Positions 34,478 through 42,940 of a stretch of DNA of 64,000 nt are shown piece after piece. The notes under the pieces are model-generated. The model saw only the letters and a program-made list of their open reading frames with translations, had not been told where the DNA came from and ran no database searches. The stretch comes from CAZRXG01 sp964603985 (lineage in GTDB: Bacteria; Chloroflexota; Anaerolineae; Aggregatilineales; UBA3940), in the NCBI GenBank assembly GCA_964603985.1, contig CAZRXG010000003.1, positions 1-64,000 of the forward strand. The letters are read 5' to 3'. The translations under genes were made by a program, and so were the position numbers. Positions within the stretch are counted from its first letter, which is position 1; each line of letters begins with the position of its first letter.

Positions 34478-35842
34478 ATGCTGCTGCCTCACACAGTTAC
34501 CCGGCATCGCGAGATCGATACACTGCTGCGCGCTCTGAGCGACTCCCACTGCGCAGCCATAGTCGGTTTGAGCAACACCGGCAAATCGCTCCTCCTGCGC
34601 AGTCTGCGCGATCCCAGAGTCACGGCACGCTATACCGAACACACCGGGCGGCCTGTGGCTTTCACCTACATCGACTGCAATGGGATGCTGGAGCTCAGCG
34701 GCCAGGGGTTCTACGAATTGATCCTGAGAAGCGTCCAGGAGAGCATCCCCGACCTTAATGAGGCGCTGGCGGCCCAACTCGCCAGGTACTACAGGCAGGT
34801 CGTCGAACCGGAGACGCAGTTCCTCGTTCCCCTCAGCTTTAACAACGCGATGACGGCTGTTATCGAAGAGGGCCACCGCGACCTGGTGCTGCTGTTCGAC
34901 GAATTTGACGAGGCTTTTGACGCGCTGGATGGACGCGTTTTTCTCAATCTGCGGGCGCTCAAGGACAAGTACCCGCGTAATCTGGTCTACGTCACCGCCA
35001 CCGTGCGCAGGCTTGGATCCAAGCGCAGTGACGAGGAGACGGCGGAGTTCGTCGAGCTTTCGGCCTCGCATACCTACGGCCTACAACCGCTGACCCGCGA
35101 GGAGTCCGACGAGTTAGCCGACGCGCTTGCCCGGAGCGCGGGGCTTGAAGATGGGTTGACAGCCGAAGAGCTGGACTTCCTGTGGACACAGGCAGGCGGA
35201 CATCCACGCCTGTTGAGAGCGGCGATCAGCCACCTGGTCGAGCTGCATCTCCATACACCGGAGGCCTACCAGGCCGAGGGGCTGGATCGGCTGTACAAGA
35301 GCCTGATGGGTGACGTAACCATCCGCGCCGAGTGCACCCGCCTGTGGGGGCAGCTTGGACCCGGCGAGCGCGACGCGCTGCTGGCCGTTGCGACCGAGGC
35401 AACCGAGACGGTAGCCGAGCAGTCTGTGCGGGCCGTCGTCGGGTGGGGGCTGGTAAGGGAGGAGGATGGGCAGTTCACCATCTTTTCGGAGTTGGTGGCC
35501 GAGTTTCTGCAGCGGCAGGCCAGCGTCCGGCGCGAGCTTCCCGACGGGGTTTGGGTCGACCAGGACTCCGGTGACGTATGGGTACAGGGCATTCTGGCCC
35601 CAGACCTGACCGAGCTTGAGTTCAAGCTGCTGGCGCTGCTGCACGAGCGCATCAATAAGCTGACCGACAAATACCAGATCGTCGAGACGGTGTGGGGCGT
35701 TGATTACATCGACGAGGTGGACGACGCCCGCATTGAGAAGCTGGTCAGCCGCCTGCGGGCCAAAGTTGAGCCGGACCCCAGTGACCCCCGCTATGTCGTC
35801 ACCGTGCGTGGGCGCGGTTACAAACTTGCCTCCCCGTCATAA
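34478..35842 (+). CDS. P-loop ATPase fused to an OmpR/PhoB-type winged helix
   Basis: 454 aa. The N-terminal AAA/STAND-like NTPase has Walker A GLSNTGKS (residues 30-37), Walker B LVLLFDEFDEAFDALD (136-151) and a sensor-like VYVTATVRRLG. A helical region follows (to about residue 350) with DFLWTQAGGHPRLLRAAI, typical of this ATPase group. Residues about 355-453 are a complete OmpR-type DNA-binding domain: LTELEFKLLALLHERINKLT, DARIEKLVSRLRAKVEPDP and RYVVTVRGRGYKL. There is no receiver domain, so regulation is probably by nucleotide-driven assembly rather than phosphorylation. Target genes are unknown; adjacent clusters are candidates. Confidence 0.88.
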   Translation: MLLPHTVTRHREIDTLLRALSDSHCAAIVGLSNTGKSLLLRSLRDPRVTARYTEHTGRPVAFTYIDCNGMLELSGQGFYELILRSVQESIPDLNEALAAQLARYYRQVVEPETQFLVPLSFNNAMTAVIEEGHRDLVLLFDEFDEAFDALDGRVFLNLRALKDKYPRNLVYVTATVRRLGSKRSDEETAEFVELSASHTYGLQPLTREESDELADALARSAGLEDGLTAEELDFLWTQAGGHPRLLRAAISHLVELHLHTPEAYQAEGLDRLYKSLMGDVTIRAECTRLWGQLGPGERDALLAVATEATETVAEQSVRAVVGWGLVREEDGQFTIFSELVAEFLQRQASVRRELPDGVWVDQDSGDVWVQGILAPDLTELEFKLLALLHERINKLTDKYQIVETVWGVDYIDEVDDARIEKLVSRLRAKVEPDPSDPRYVVTVRGRGYKLASPS

Positions 35843-35866
35843 TCCTGAACGTAGGCGAATCATTTA

Positions 35867-35895
35867 TTGACAGACCCTATGCTGCCTGTTATATT
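35867..35895 (+). promoter_or_regulatory. Near-consensus promoter of the bactofilin gene
   Basis: Perfect TTGACA at 35867-35872, 17 bases, TATATT at 35890-35895. Transcription start expected near 35902, leader about 75 nt to the GTG at 35979. The strongest promoter seen in the window. Confidence 0.85.
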
Positions 35896-35978
35896 GAGGG
35901 CAGTTCAGCCATCATGCAATCCCAAAAACAACCATCACCACCGAATCCAGTATTTGAGAAATGAGGAGGGGTTTGCCC

Positions 35979-36482
35979 GTGTTACGTGAGCTATTCGGGG
36001 TATTCTCCGAACCAAAAGACACGGCCTCCGACCAGGTCGCAAAGTCCTCTACCACCACCGAGCGTTCTGAAAGCGTTCTGGGAGCAAATACACACGTTGA
36101 AGGCACGCTGGAAGGCGAAGGCAATTTGCGCCTTGACGGCACCTTCGTCGGCGACATCACCATACAGGGCAAGGTGACTATCGGCGAGCGTGGAACACTA
36201 GAAGGCGACCTGATCGGCGAAGCGGTTTCCGTCAGCGGCGTCGTGCGGGGGGACATCACGGCGCGCAAAACAGCTATCTTACGAACCGGCCGGGTGTGGG
36301 GAGACCTGCGCCAGGAAGCGTTGATGACCGAGGAAGGCGGCTTTATTCAGGGTCTCGTCACCATGGAAGAGAACGTTGACATCAAGGAGACCATCACACC
36401 GCCCGAAACCGTCGAGGAGGCTATCGAGAAGATCGAGGGTGAGGCTGAGAAGGACTCGGTCCCAACCAGAAAGTCTCCCTGA
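35979..36482 (+). CDS. Bactofilin (polymer-forming cytoskeletal protein)
   Basis: 167 aa from a GTG at 35979. AGGAGG at 35964-35969 is placed nine bases before this GTG, so the ribosome site decides for it over the in-frame ATG at 35961, which overlaps that site. The core (residues about 30-130) is the right-handed beta-helix of bactofilins: ESVLGANTHVEGTLEGEGNL, RLDGTFVGDI, GERGTLEGDLIGEAVSVSG, VVRGDITARKTAILRTG. A charged C-terminal helix (VEEAIEKIEGEAEKDS) follows. Bactofilins self-assemble without nucleotide on the inner membrane face and organise envelope or cell-shape functions. Own promoter and terminator; next to the envelope cluster. Confidence 0.94.
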   Translation: MLRELFGVFSEPKDTASDQVAKSSTTTERSESVLGANTHVEGTLEGEGNLRLDGTFVGDITIQGKVTIGERGTLEGDLIGEAVSVSGVVRGDITARKTAILRTGRVWGDLRQEALMTEEGGFIQGLVTMEENVDIKETITPPETVEEAIEKIEGEAEKDSVPTRKSP

Positions 36483-36506
36483 CCCGGTAGACCTGCTAAC
36501 GGATAC

Positions 36507-36540
36507 AGAGACGAAGAGGCGCAGCCATGCGTCTCTTTTT
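36507..36540 (+). terminator. Rho-independent terminator after the bactofilin gene
   Basis: AGAGACG (36507-36513) pairs with CGTCTCT (36530-36536), with an inner GGC/GCC, and is followed by TTTT up to 36540. It points in the plus direction, 25 bases after the bactofilin stop. Confidence 0.8.
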
Positions 36541-36582
36541 GATTCGACGCACCAGCCGATCAGCGACGGGACGCGTGGTATC

Positions 36583-36894
36583 TCACGCCGCACCCTCTCC
36601 CGGCGTGGAATCGGCAGATCTGTCAGAGCGGCGGGTGCTGTAGCCCGGCCCATGCTCAAAGTAATCGTAGTTGGCCCGGATGCTGTCCCGTAGTGACTGC
36701 GGGACCTCGTCTTCAGGCCGGATGGCGTTATAAGGGCAGGCGGGGACACACAGCCCGCAGTCGATGCAGGCACCGGGGTCGACGTAGTAAAAGGGCCAGG
36801 AGTAGGTCGGCTTGCCCGGCACGATGCAGTCAACCGGGCAGCGCTCGACGCAGCCCCCATGCCGCATACAAAGCTCGGTGATGATGTGAGTCAC
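36583..36894 (-). CDS. Seven-iron-type ferredoxin
   Basis: 103 aa. Two cluster motifs: CMRHGGCVERCPVDCI near the N-terminus (pattern of the 3Fe-4S/4Fe-4S type of ferredoxin) and CIDCGLCVPACPYNAI (classic CxxCxxCxxxCP 4Fe-4S). The Trp/Phe-rich stretch between them and the 35-residue polar tail are usual for this group. It carries electrons in the cytoplasm; the partner enzyme is unknown. Start is GTG at 36894, chosen because GAGGAGG lies nine bases upstream. It follows the MFS gene by 21 bases and is probably co-transcribed. Confidence 0.92.
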   Translation of the reverse strand: MTHIITELCMRHGGCVERCPVDCIVPGKPTYSWPFYYVDPGACIDCGLCVPACPYNAIRPEDEVPQSLRDSIRANYDYFEHGPGYSTRRSDRSADSTPGEGAA

Positions 36895-36915
36895 CAGTTA
36901 TGCCCTCCTCGAAGA

Positions 36916-38166
36916 TCAGACCGGCTCCTCCACTGCCGCCGGTTCCACCCTGTCGCCGCGCTCCAACAACATGAAGATCCCCGCCGTCAGCAGGCCGAGC
37001 AGCCCGGTGGCGTACCACAACCAGTGCGGATTGTAGTTATCCAGCATCAGGCCGCCCAACATCGGCCCCAGGGCAAAGGCTATCGTCCAGGTGAAGCCAT
37101 AGGCCGCCATGTAGCGTGCACGCATGTCTTCGGGGGCGAAGTCGGCCACCAGAACCTGGGCCACCGGGACAGAGACCATCTCGCCGATGGTGATGACGGC
37201 CATCGCCGCCAGAAAGAGAGGGTAGGTGGGAGCCAGACCGAACATCGCGAATCCAACCCCGTACAGGAGCGTGCCCAACGCCATCATCGTCATTGGCCGG
37301 TACCCCGTCGTTCTGCGGGTGATCCAGAGCTGCAGAAGCACGACCATCGCGGCGTTGAGAGTCATGATGAAGCCAAAGCCCTGCTCGGTGACGCCATGTT
37401 GATCGCGCAGATAAGGGGCCAGGGTGGTGTTCATCTGCGAGTACACGGTCGCCATCATGATCGAGGCCAGCATGAACAACACGAAAGCCGAGTTCCGCAG
37501 CACCCTGGAGTAACCGGCGATGGTCTCGACCACCGTCTCCTGGGGCTGGTCCTCGCGGAGCCGGGGCTTGGTTTCGCGCAGGAAAAGGAACACGACAAAG
37601 GCGGTGATCGTGCTGGATATCGCGTCGAAGACGAACAACAGCGTATAGGATCGGGCTGCCAGCAGGCCGCCAATCGCTGGGCCAATGGTGACCGACAGAT
37701 TGGCCGCGATGCGGATGAGGCCGAACCCCCCGGCAAGCTTCTGGGGCCGCAGGAGGTCGGCCACCATCGCCTGGGCGGCAGGCCAGCCGACATCGGCGAA
37801 AAGCCCGGCGATCAGGGCAGCAACAATGAATTGATCAAAGGTCTCGACCAGTCCCATCGCCAGGCTGGTGAAGGCGCTGACAAGCAGCCCAAAGATCAGC
37901 AGGGCTTTGCGCCCGAAGCGGTCGGCCAGCGCCCCGCCCAGCGTGCTGCCCACCACACTGGACAGCGAGAATACCCCGAAAAGCACCCCGACCTCGGTCA
38001 TGCTTACGCCGAATTTCCGGGTGACGTAGAGCGTGAAAAAGGGGAAGATCAGCGCGCCCCCCAGGTGATCGATAAACAAACCCAGCACCAGGATCCAGAA
38101 GGGGCGGCTGTATTCTTCATAGAGGTTGGTGATGCGTACGCGCTGGCGGCGGAAAAACCTCCACAT
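36916..38166 (-). CDS. Major facilitator superfamily transporter
   Basis: About 416 aa, 12 predicted membrane helices. The loop 2-3 signature GGALADRFGRKALLIFG is clear. The start at 38166 (MWRFFRRQR) is preceded by AAAGGACGCCGTC; an upstream in-frame start at 38226 lacks a ribosome site. N-terminal SRPFWILVLGLFIDHLGGAL is typical of multidrug or unknown-substrate efflux members (DHA1-like). No regulator is adjacent. Substrate unknown. Confidence 0.9.
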   Translation of the reverse strand: MWRFFRRQRVRITNLYEEYSRPFWILVLGLFIDHLGGALIFPFFTLYVTRKFGVSMTEVGVLFGVFSLSSVVGSTLGGALADRFGRKALLIFGLLVSAFTSLAMGLVETFDQFIVAALIAGLFADVGWPAAQAMVADLLRPQKLAGGFGLIRIAANLSVTIGPAIGGLLAARSYTLLFVFDAISSTITAFVVFLFLRETKPRLREDQPQETVVETIAGYSRVLRNSAFVLFMLASIMMATVYSQMNTTLAPYLRDQHGVTEQGFGFIMTLNAAMVVLLQLWITRRTTGYRPMTMMALGTLLYGVGFAMFGLAPTYPLFLAAMAVITIGEMVSVPVAQVLVADFAPEDMRARYMAAYGFTWTIAFALGPMLGGLMLDNYNPHWLWYATGLLGLLTAGIFMLLERGDRVEPAAVEEPV

Positions 38167-38300
38167 GACGGCGTCCTTTAACAGCGTCGGGGTGGATTGG
38201 CAGGGATCGTATCGCACGACGAGCACGACGCGCGGTGCGTCACCAATCCCACAGGGAACCGGCGAGGGCGGACGAACACGTCCCGGCGCAGTGGCGTATA

Positions 38301-38825
38301 TTACGTCGCTTCGCCGTCCTCGTCAATCGTGAAGCGCCACGAGCAGTAGGCTTCCCCGACCGGGTCGGGCGGGCAGGCCAGGCACTCGGTCTTGATACGC
38401 GGGTCGATGACCCTGGCGAAGTAGCCATACTCGACGACGCCGACCGGCTTGCAGGGAAAGTCGGGCAGGCCCTTGCGACGCCGCGCGGACTGCACCCGGC
38501 ATTCGATCATGCGGAACTCCAGCGCGCCGTCTTCGGTCCAGGTGGCGGCCTGCTCGTTCACCCCTGCGTAGAGGCGGTAGCCCAGCGCCTTCTCCAGCGC
38601 CTTCAGGCCGCCGCCCTGCGGAATGTCGAAGGCCCTCATGATGCGCCCCGCTTCGGCGACCGAGAACCGCTCCCATGAGCGGATGTCCATCTCGATGGCG
38701 GCCTCCATCCCGAAGTGCTCTTCGAGTGCCAGAAACCAGCAACCGTCGTGGGCCAGCCAGTTTTTGGCGTACACGTCGAGCAGCTTGAGCAGGTCTTCGC
38801 GCGGGAGTTCCTCAAGGTTGACCAT
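38301..38825 (-). CDS. DUF6125 family protein
   Basis: 174 aa. The N-terminal ELPREDLLKLLDVYAKNWLA and HDGCWFLALEEHFGMEAAIE are typical of this uncharacterised family (assignment from memory). Cysteines at MIECRVQSARRR, FPCKPVG and the C-terminal KTECLACPPD, plus conserved acidic and Trp residues (YCSWRF), could form a metal or Fe-S site, or a catalytic pocket like that of distant hydrolase relatives. GAAAGAAGGGGGAC precedes the ATG. Function unknown. It is followed by the MFS gene 134 bases downstream and preceded by the DUF3048 gene 60 bases upstream. Confidence 0.82.
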   Translation of the reverse strand: MVNLEELPREDLLKLLDVYAKNWLAHDGCWFLALEEHFGMEAAIEMDIRSWERFSVAEAGRIMRAFDIPQGGGLKALEKALGYRLYAGVNEQAATWTEDGALEFRMIECRVQSARRRKGLPDFPCKPVGVVEYGYFARVIDPRIKTECLACPPDPVGEAYCSWRFTIDEDGEAT

Positions 38826-38885
38826 GTCCCCCTTCTTTCAAAACCAGTGCAGCACGCCGCGCCATGCCCGCAGGCAGCCGACACA

Positions 38886-40118
38886 CTACGGTGCGAACGC
38901 CACCTCCGGGACCGCGACGTTCCACGAAGCGACGTTGAACCAGGTTCTGCCGGGCTTGAAGGCGATGATGTTCCCACTCGCGTCGTAAAACTGGAGCAGA
39001 TTGCTGGCGCTTGGACGGCGCCACTTGACCTCGAAGCGCTGCCCATCGCGCATCAGGACGGCATCGCCCTCACCGCTCAGGTCGATGCGGACGGCGTTAA
39101 GCTGGGCATGCTCGTCTTCGATGAAGTCGGCGTCGGTGTGCCAGGCGTAGAGCAGGACGACGTTATCGAAGGCCAGCGGCGCTCCACCGGTAAGGTAATC
39201 ACCGTCTACCGCTTCCGGCGTCCCTCGATTCTGGTCTTCGGTGTAGCTCACCCAGAGATGGCTGCCCTCATCGTAGCGCCAGATGTGCTTTGGCCCGCGT
39301 CCGGGGTAGTCGATGTAAAACTCGGTGGTCGGGGTGCCGCCCGCCGGGACGTTGGGGTCGAAGTACATGCCGTCCAGCACAGGGCGCTGGTTGAACTCCT
39401 TCTCGTCGGCCAGCTTCCAGATCTCGGCGGGGACAGCGAAGAGGCTGTGATAGCCGGTCGCATTCTGGTTGGGGATGCCGGGCAGGCGCACCAGATAGGG
39501 GTTGCTGTAGCCGAAGTCCTCGGAGATGACTCGCACGTAGTAAGGCGCACGGAGCAGAAGCTCGTTGACGCGCGGCGGACCGCCCACGTAGCGGTTGCTG
39601 CTGGCCCCCGAATTGACGAGGATGCCGCCATACATATCAACCAGATGCTCAAGGTCGATCAGGCGGGCGCTGCGCACCGACCCGACAATCTCGGGATTCT
39701 GGCCGTAGACGACCGCCGTGTAGCGCGTCATGGCGTAGCCTTCCATCTGGTACTCCCAGACGTGGTCGGAGGAGGCCAGGCCGCTCTGCGGGCGCACGGT
39801 CGGTGACTCGTTGCTGACCTTGATCAGGATCGGGCGGTGATCCAGGAAAGCGGGATCGGTGACGATCGTCCCGGTCAGAGGGTTCACGTTGGGCGGGAAC
39901 CCCGTCGGGCCGAAGGGGCCGGGCGGCGTCGGCGAAGGACCTGCGGTGGGTGCGACAGCCTCACCCCCGGACGGCACAGCCACCGTCGGGAGGTCGGTGG
40001 GAATGGAGGGCGGCGTCGCGGTCGGGGTAGGCGTTGGCCCGGAGTTGGGGCGGCAGGCCGCCATCCCCAGGCTGATGACGATTAACAGGCCGAGTGATAT
40101 GTGTCTTACGCGATGCAT
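38886..40118 (-). CDS. DUF3048 (YerB-like) lipoprotein
   Basis: 410 aa. A lipoprotein signal (ISLGLLIVISLGMAAC) is followed by a Thr/Pro linker to about residue 75, then the two-part DUF3048 domain: NPLTGTIV, FLDHRPILIKVSNESPTVRP, QSGLASSDHVWEYQMEG, YGQNPEIVGSVRSARLID and a C-terminal half with FDNVVLLYAWH and RDGQRFEVKWRRPS. Family members are extracellular lipoproteins of unknown function in Gram-positive-type bacteria. AGGATAAAAACC precedes the ATG. The gene has its own -10 and an unusual two-hairpin leader. Confidence 0.9.
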   Translation of the reverse strand: MHRVRHISLGLLIVISLGMAACRPNSGPTPTPTATPPSIPTDLPTVAVPSGGEAVAPTAGPSPTPPGPFGPTGFPPNVNPLTGTIVTDPAFLDHRPILIKVSNESPTVRPQSGLASSDHVWEYQMEGYAMTRYTAVVYGQNPEIVGSVRSARLIDLEHLVDMYGGILVNSGASSNRYVGGPPRVNELLLRAPYYVRVISEDFGYSNPYLVRLPGIPNQNATGYHSLFAVPAEIWKLADEKEFNQRPVLDGMYFDPNVPAGGTPTTEFYIDYPGRGPKHIWRYDEGSHLWVSYTEDQNRGTPEAVDGDYLTGGAPLAFDNVVLLYAWHTDADFIEDEHAQLNAVRIDLSGEGDAVLMRDGQRFEVKWRRPSASNLLQFYDASGNIIAFKPGRTWFNVASWNVAVPEVAFAP

Positions 40119-40147
40119 ATGGTTTTTATCCTGTAGCGCATTGTCTT

Positions 40148-40212
40148 CTTGGGGAGATCACCACTCCCAAGAACAAGGCACTGGCAAAACGCTGCCAGTG
40201 CGGCGAATTATA
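40148..40212 (-). promoter_or_regulatory. -10 element and two-hairpin 5' leader of the DUF3048 gene
   Basis: Minus-strand TATAAT at 40212-40207 predicts a transcript start near 40200. The RNA would begin almost at once with a perfect 9-bp hairpin GCACTGGCA (40201-40193 read on the minus strand) pairing with TGCCAGTGC (40186-40178), six-base loop, then a second 6-bp stem CTTGGG/CCCAAG (40171-40166 with 40153-40148). A -35 is not clear. It may stabilise the mRNA or bind a regulator. Confidence 0.55.
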
Positions 40213-40240
40213 CCAGATTCCTCAGAGGGGGCAGTAACGC

Positions 40241-40735
40241 TCAGGCGTGGTCGCGGATGTAGAAAATAAAGTCGAGGGGCGGCGGCGGGTGGCCCAGATC
40301 GGTGAGCATCACCGTGAGATGCCCCCGGTGATCGGTCGTGTGGTTGGCGACATGCAGGAGTGTCTGCCAGAGCGGCTCGGCGCGGGGCACGCCTTTGGTT
40401 GACCGGTAGACAACGTCGGCGTCCAGATCGGCGTCGCTCAGACCGCCGATGAAGACGCGGCGCTCGCTCATGATCGACTCCCAGGCCGGGCGCAGGGCGT
40501 CGAAGGTGGAATACTCCGACTCGTCAACCAGGCCGGAGGGTGACCGGCCCTGCCAGCGCTGTAACCAGAGGAGGTCAACGCCCAACAGGTGGGTGAGCAT
40601 CCCGCGAACCGACCGCCACGACTGCCCAAAGTCGCGGGTGTAGGCGGCCACGTCGAGGTGGGCGGCGGCGTCGAGTACCTGCTCGTTGGCCCAGTCGGTG
40701 TAGGCATAGAGAGCCCGGAAATGTTCTGTGTTCAT
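40241..40735 (-). CDS. DinB-family protein (four-helix bundle, probable metal-dependent enzyme)
   Basis: 164 aa. YTDWANEQVLDAAAHLD (residues about 11-27), RGMLTHLLGVDLLWLQRW and LLHVANHTTDHRGHLTVML give the three-histidine pattern of DinB/YfiT proteins, which bind a divalent metal and often act as thiol-S-transferases. The start at 40735 follows GGAAGGAGCGACC, an excellent ribosome site; the ORF extension upstream is discarded. The substrate is not predictable. Located between the O-methyltransferase and DUF3048 genes, which seem unrelated. Confidence 0.88.
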   Translation of the reverse strand: MNTEHFRALYAYTDWANEQVLDAAAHLDVAAYTRDFGQSWRSVRGMLTHLLGVDLLWLQRWQGRSPSGLVDESEYSTFDALRPAWESIMSERRVFIGGLSDADLDADVVYRSTKGVPRAEPLWQTLLHVANHTTDHRGHLTVMLTDLGHPPPPLDFIFYIRDHA

Positions 40736-40855
40736 GGTCGCTCCTTCCATCCGTCAGGCCGCCATTGTACCGCGCCGACGGCGGGATGCCTCGATGAGAG
40801 TCCCCCAGAATGGCACTGTTTGGCCTACGCTTCCCCGATGGGCAGGCAGGATGGC

Positions 40856-41524
40856 CTACTCAGATGCCGGTTTATCTTCGAGCCGGACCGCCAGGGCGAT
40901 GCCGTCTCCGACGGGGACAATGGTCGCCAGCAGGCGCGGGTCTTCGGCCAGCCGCCGGTTAAAAGCACGCATGCCCTCGACGGTGCGAGGGTCGCGTTCT
41001 ATGAGACCGATGATGCCCCCGCGCAGGAAGGCGTTGTGGGCCATGATCAGGCCGCCGCTCCGGACGTTCTCGACCGCCCAATCGAGATAGACCGGGTAGA
41101 TCTCCCTGTTGGCATCGAGGAAGAGAGCGTCGAACGGCCCTTCTGCCGTCAGCGCAGGCAGCGTATCCAGCGCACGGCCCGGCCTGACCTCAACGCGCGC
41201 GTCCAGGCCGGCCCTGGCGAAGAACGCGCGGGCGACCTCGGCACGCTCCGGGTCCTGTTCGAGTGTGATCAGGCGGCCATCGGCGGGCAGGGCGCGCGCT
41301 ATCCACAGGCTGCTGTACCCGGCCAGCGTGCCGACCTCGACCACACGCCGCGCGCCAACCGCCGTCAGGAGAACCTGCAGCATGCGCCCTTCTTCAGGCC
41401 GGATGTGGATCTGGGGGAAACCGAGCGCCGCGCTCTCGGCGCGGACGGCACGCAGCAGGTCGTCCTCAGGGGCGTACAGGTCGCGGATGTACTGCGTTAA
41501 AGCCTCGGTAGCTGCTTCATTCAC
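40856..41524 (-). CDS. SAM-dependent O-methyltransferase (caffeoyl-CoA type)
   Basis: 222 aa. The class I methyltransferase fold shows motif I VVEVGTLAGYSSLWIARAL, LITLEQDPERAEVARAFF for the acidic SAM-ribose contact, FDALFLDANREIYPVYLDWA as the metal-binding Asp region, and GGLIMAHNAFLRG after it, all typical of the bacterial cation-dependent O-methyltransferase family 3. It methylates a small molecule with a catechol-like hydroxyl in known relatives. The GTG start at 41524 is supported by AAGAGGGAT nine bases upstream. Terminator of hsp20 lies upstream. Confidence 0.9.
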   Translation of the reverse strand: MNEAATEALTQYIRDLYAPEDDLLRAVRAESAALGFPQIHIRPEEGRMLQVLLTAVGARRVVEVGTLAGYSSLWIARALPADGRLITLEQDPERAEVARAFFARAGLDARVEVRPGRALDTLPALTAEGPFDALFLDANREIYPVYLDWAVENVRSGGLIMAHNAFLRGGIIGLIERDPRTVEGMRAFNRRLAEDPRLLATIVPVGDGIALAVRLEDKPASE

Positions 41525-41610
41525 TGTGCGATCCCTCTTATATCAAAGCACCGGCGCGGCATTGCGACACACTCTAAACGCTCGCACCCCGTTTGTCAAT
41601 TCCAGAACGA

Positions 41611-41656
41611 TAAAAAGCGAAAATGCGACCTCTGCAAACAGGTCGCATTTTCGCTC
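41611..41656 (-). terminator. Strong rho-independent terminator after hsp20
   Basis: A perfect 16-bp stem, AGCGAAAATGCGACCT at 41617-41632 and its complement at 41641-41656, with an 8-base loop. On the minus strand it is followed by TTTTAT (41616-41611). It ends the hsp20 transcript 18 bases after the stop and insulates the methyltransferase gene. Confidence 0.92.
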
Positions 41657-41673
41657 TTGCGAAGGGTTTGAAC

Positions 41674-42087
41674 TTACTTGGCCTCAACCTTGATCACTTT
41701 GGGCTGGGCTTCCTCGGCCTTGGGCAGGACGAGGGTCAGAACGCCGTTCTCAAAGGTCGCTTCGATGTTGTCCACTTCGACCGCGACGTTGAGCTTCAAC
41801 GCCCGGCTGAAGGTGCCGTGAAACCGCTCGGCGAAGATGTAGTCCACGTCTTCGAGCCGCTCAGGAATCTCGCCCTTGATGGTCAGCACACCGTCCTCGA
41901 CGGTGATGTCGATGCTCTCAGGGTCGACGCCGGGCACTGCCGCAGTCACGATGACTTCCTTGTCGGTGCTGTAAATATCCAGCGGCAGGCGGGCGACGCG
42001 ATGGCCGTTGTGGCCTTCGAAGATACGATCCATAGCCTCGCTCAGGCGGGCGATCTCACGATCTGGGTTTCTAACGATAATTGACAT
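41674..42087 (-). CDS. Small heat shock protein, Hsp20/alpha-crystallin family
   Basis: 137 aa. ATP-independent chaperone that holds unfolding proteins. The alpha-crystallin domain (residues about 38-125) runs from RLPLDIYSTDKEVIVTAAVP through DGVLTIKGE and FSRALKLNVAVEVDNIEATF to ENGVLTLVLPK; the C-terminal KVIKV is an IxI-like motif. CGGAGG nine bases before the ATG is the ribosome site. A minus-strand -10 TATACT lies at 42151-42146, without a recognisable -35. No CIRCE-type repeat was seen. It is a single-gene unit. Confidence 0.95.
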   Translation of the reverse strand: MSIIVRNPDREIARLSEAMDRIFEGHNGHRVARLPLDIYSTDKEVIVTAAVPGVDPESIDITVEDGVLTIKGEIPERLEDVDYIFAERFHGTFSRALKLNVAVEVDNIEATFENGVLTLVLPKAEEAQPKVIKVEAK

Positions 42088-42145
42088 CTCTCTATGCCTC
42101 CGTTATTTCCTGCTCATCATTCTTGTCGTCTTGTTACGCTTGAGA

Positions 42146-42151
42146 GTATAG
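42146..42151 (-). promoter_or_regulatory. -10 element of hsp20
   Basis: Minus-strand TATACT, giving a leader of about 50 nt. The -35 position (TGATGA) is poor, which may mean an alternative sigma factor or an activator. Confidence 0.4.
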
Positions 42152-42223
42152 AGCGTCTGCGTAGGAATCATCATAGAGGCACAATAGAGTTTTGATAGAT
42201 GAAGGTAAGAGAAAGATAAGATT

Positions 42224-42877
42224 TCAGGGGGATCGACCCATCACCGCCCGCAGCCGCCCCTCAAGCTCACCGAGCAAAATGGCCGTCGCGCCCCACACCG
42301 CCTGTCCCGCAACGCGATAGAAGGGAACGTCCATCTGGAGGCCCTGAATCGTCCAGCGCCCGCGGGCCTTGATCGTGTCGTCGAGCAGCATGGGGAGTGA
42401 CATCTCCAGCACCTCGGCCACCTCGACCGGGTCGGGGTGGAAGTCCGGGCGGTAGGGCAGGTAGCCGACAATGGGGTGAATCTCGAAGTCGCTGACCAGG
42501 ACATAGAGGGGAGCCAGTGTGCCGAGGACATCGATCTGATCGGTGGGGCCGATGGACAGCTCCTCGCAGATCTCACGGAAAGCGGTCTGAACGGGCGTCT
42601 CGCCTTCTTCCTGAGCGCCGCCGGGCAGCGAGATCTGGCCCTTGTGTGTGGCGACTATCTCCGTGCGGCGGGTCAGTGGGAACGTCAGCACACCGTTGAG
42701 GGAGTAAAGCAGCAGCAAAACCCCGGCGCGGCGCGCTTCGCCCTTGAGGCGGGGGGGGCGGTGCATCGCTCGCGGGCGCGGCGCCATGCGCCGCCAGGCA
42801 GCTTCCACGTCGAAGTCGGCCAGTGCCAGCGCACGGCGTACATCGTCAAGGGTTGGGTTGGGAATTGGGTTGGTCAT
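42224..42877 (-). CDS. Nudix hydrolase, coenzyme A pyrophosphatase type
   Basis: About 217 aa from the ATG at 42877. The CoA-Nudix region reads TRRTEIVATHKGQISLPGGA, the pattern shared with NUDT7/YeaB enzymes, followed by the Nudix box GGAQEEGETPVQTAFREICEE-LSI, in which the final glycine is serine. It would cleave CoA or acyl-CoA to 3',5'-ADP and phosphopantetheine. The promoter placed at 42941-42969 would start RNA near 42934, so the longer in-frame start at 42979 is ruled out. Confidence 0.9.
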   Translation of the reverse strand: MTNPIPNPTLDDVRRALALADFDVEAAWRRMAPRPRAMHRPPRLKGEARRAGVLLLLYSLNGVLTFPLTRRTEIVATHKGQISLPGGAQEEGETPVQTAFREICEELSIGPTDQIDVLGTLAPLYVLVSDFEIHPIVGYLPYRPDFHPDPVEVAEVLEMSLPMLLDDTIKARGRWTIQGLQMDVPFYRVAGQAVWGATAILLGELEGRLRAVMGRSP

Positions 42878-42940
42878 CGGTGGTGTTAGTTGATCGGCCA
42901 GGAGAGACTGCCTTTCCTTCCCCGGTGCGTCTGGCAACGT

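Noticed and set aside
36859..38181. 440-codon plus-strand frame
   Set aside because: Antisense to the MFS transporter, composition Arg/His/Gln-rich and without any family motif.
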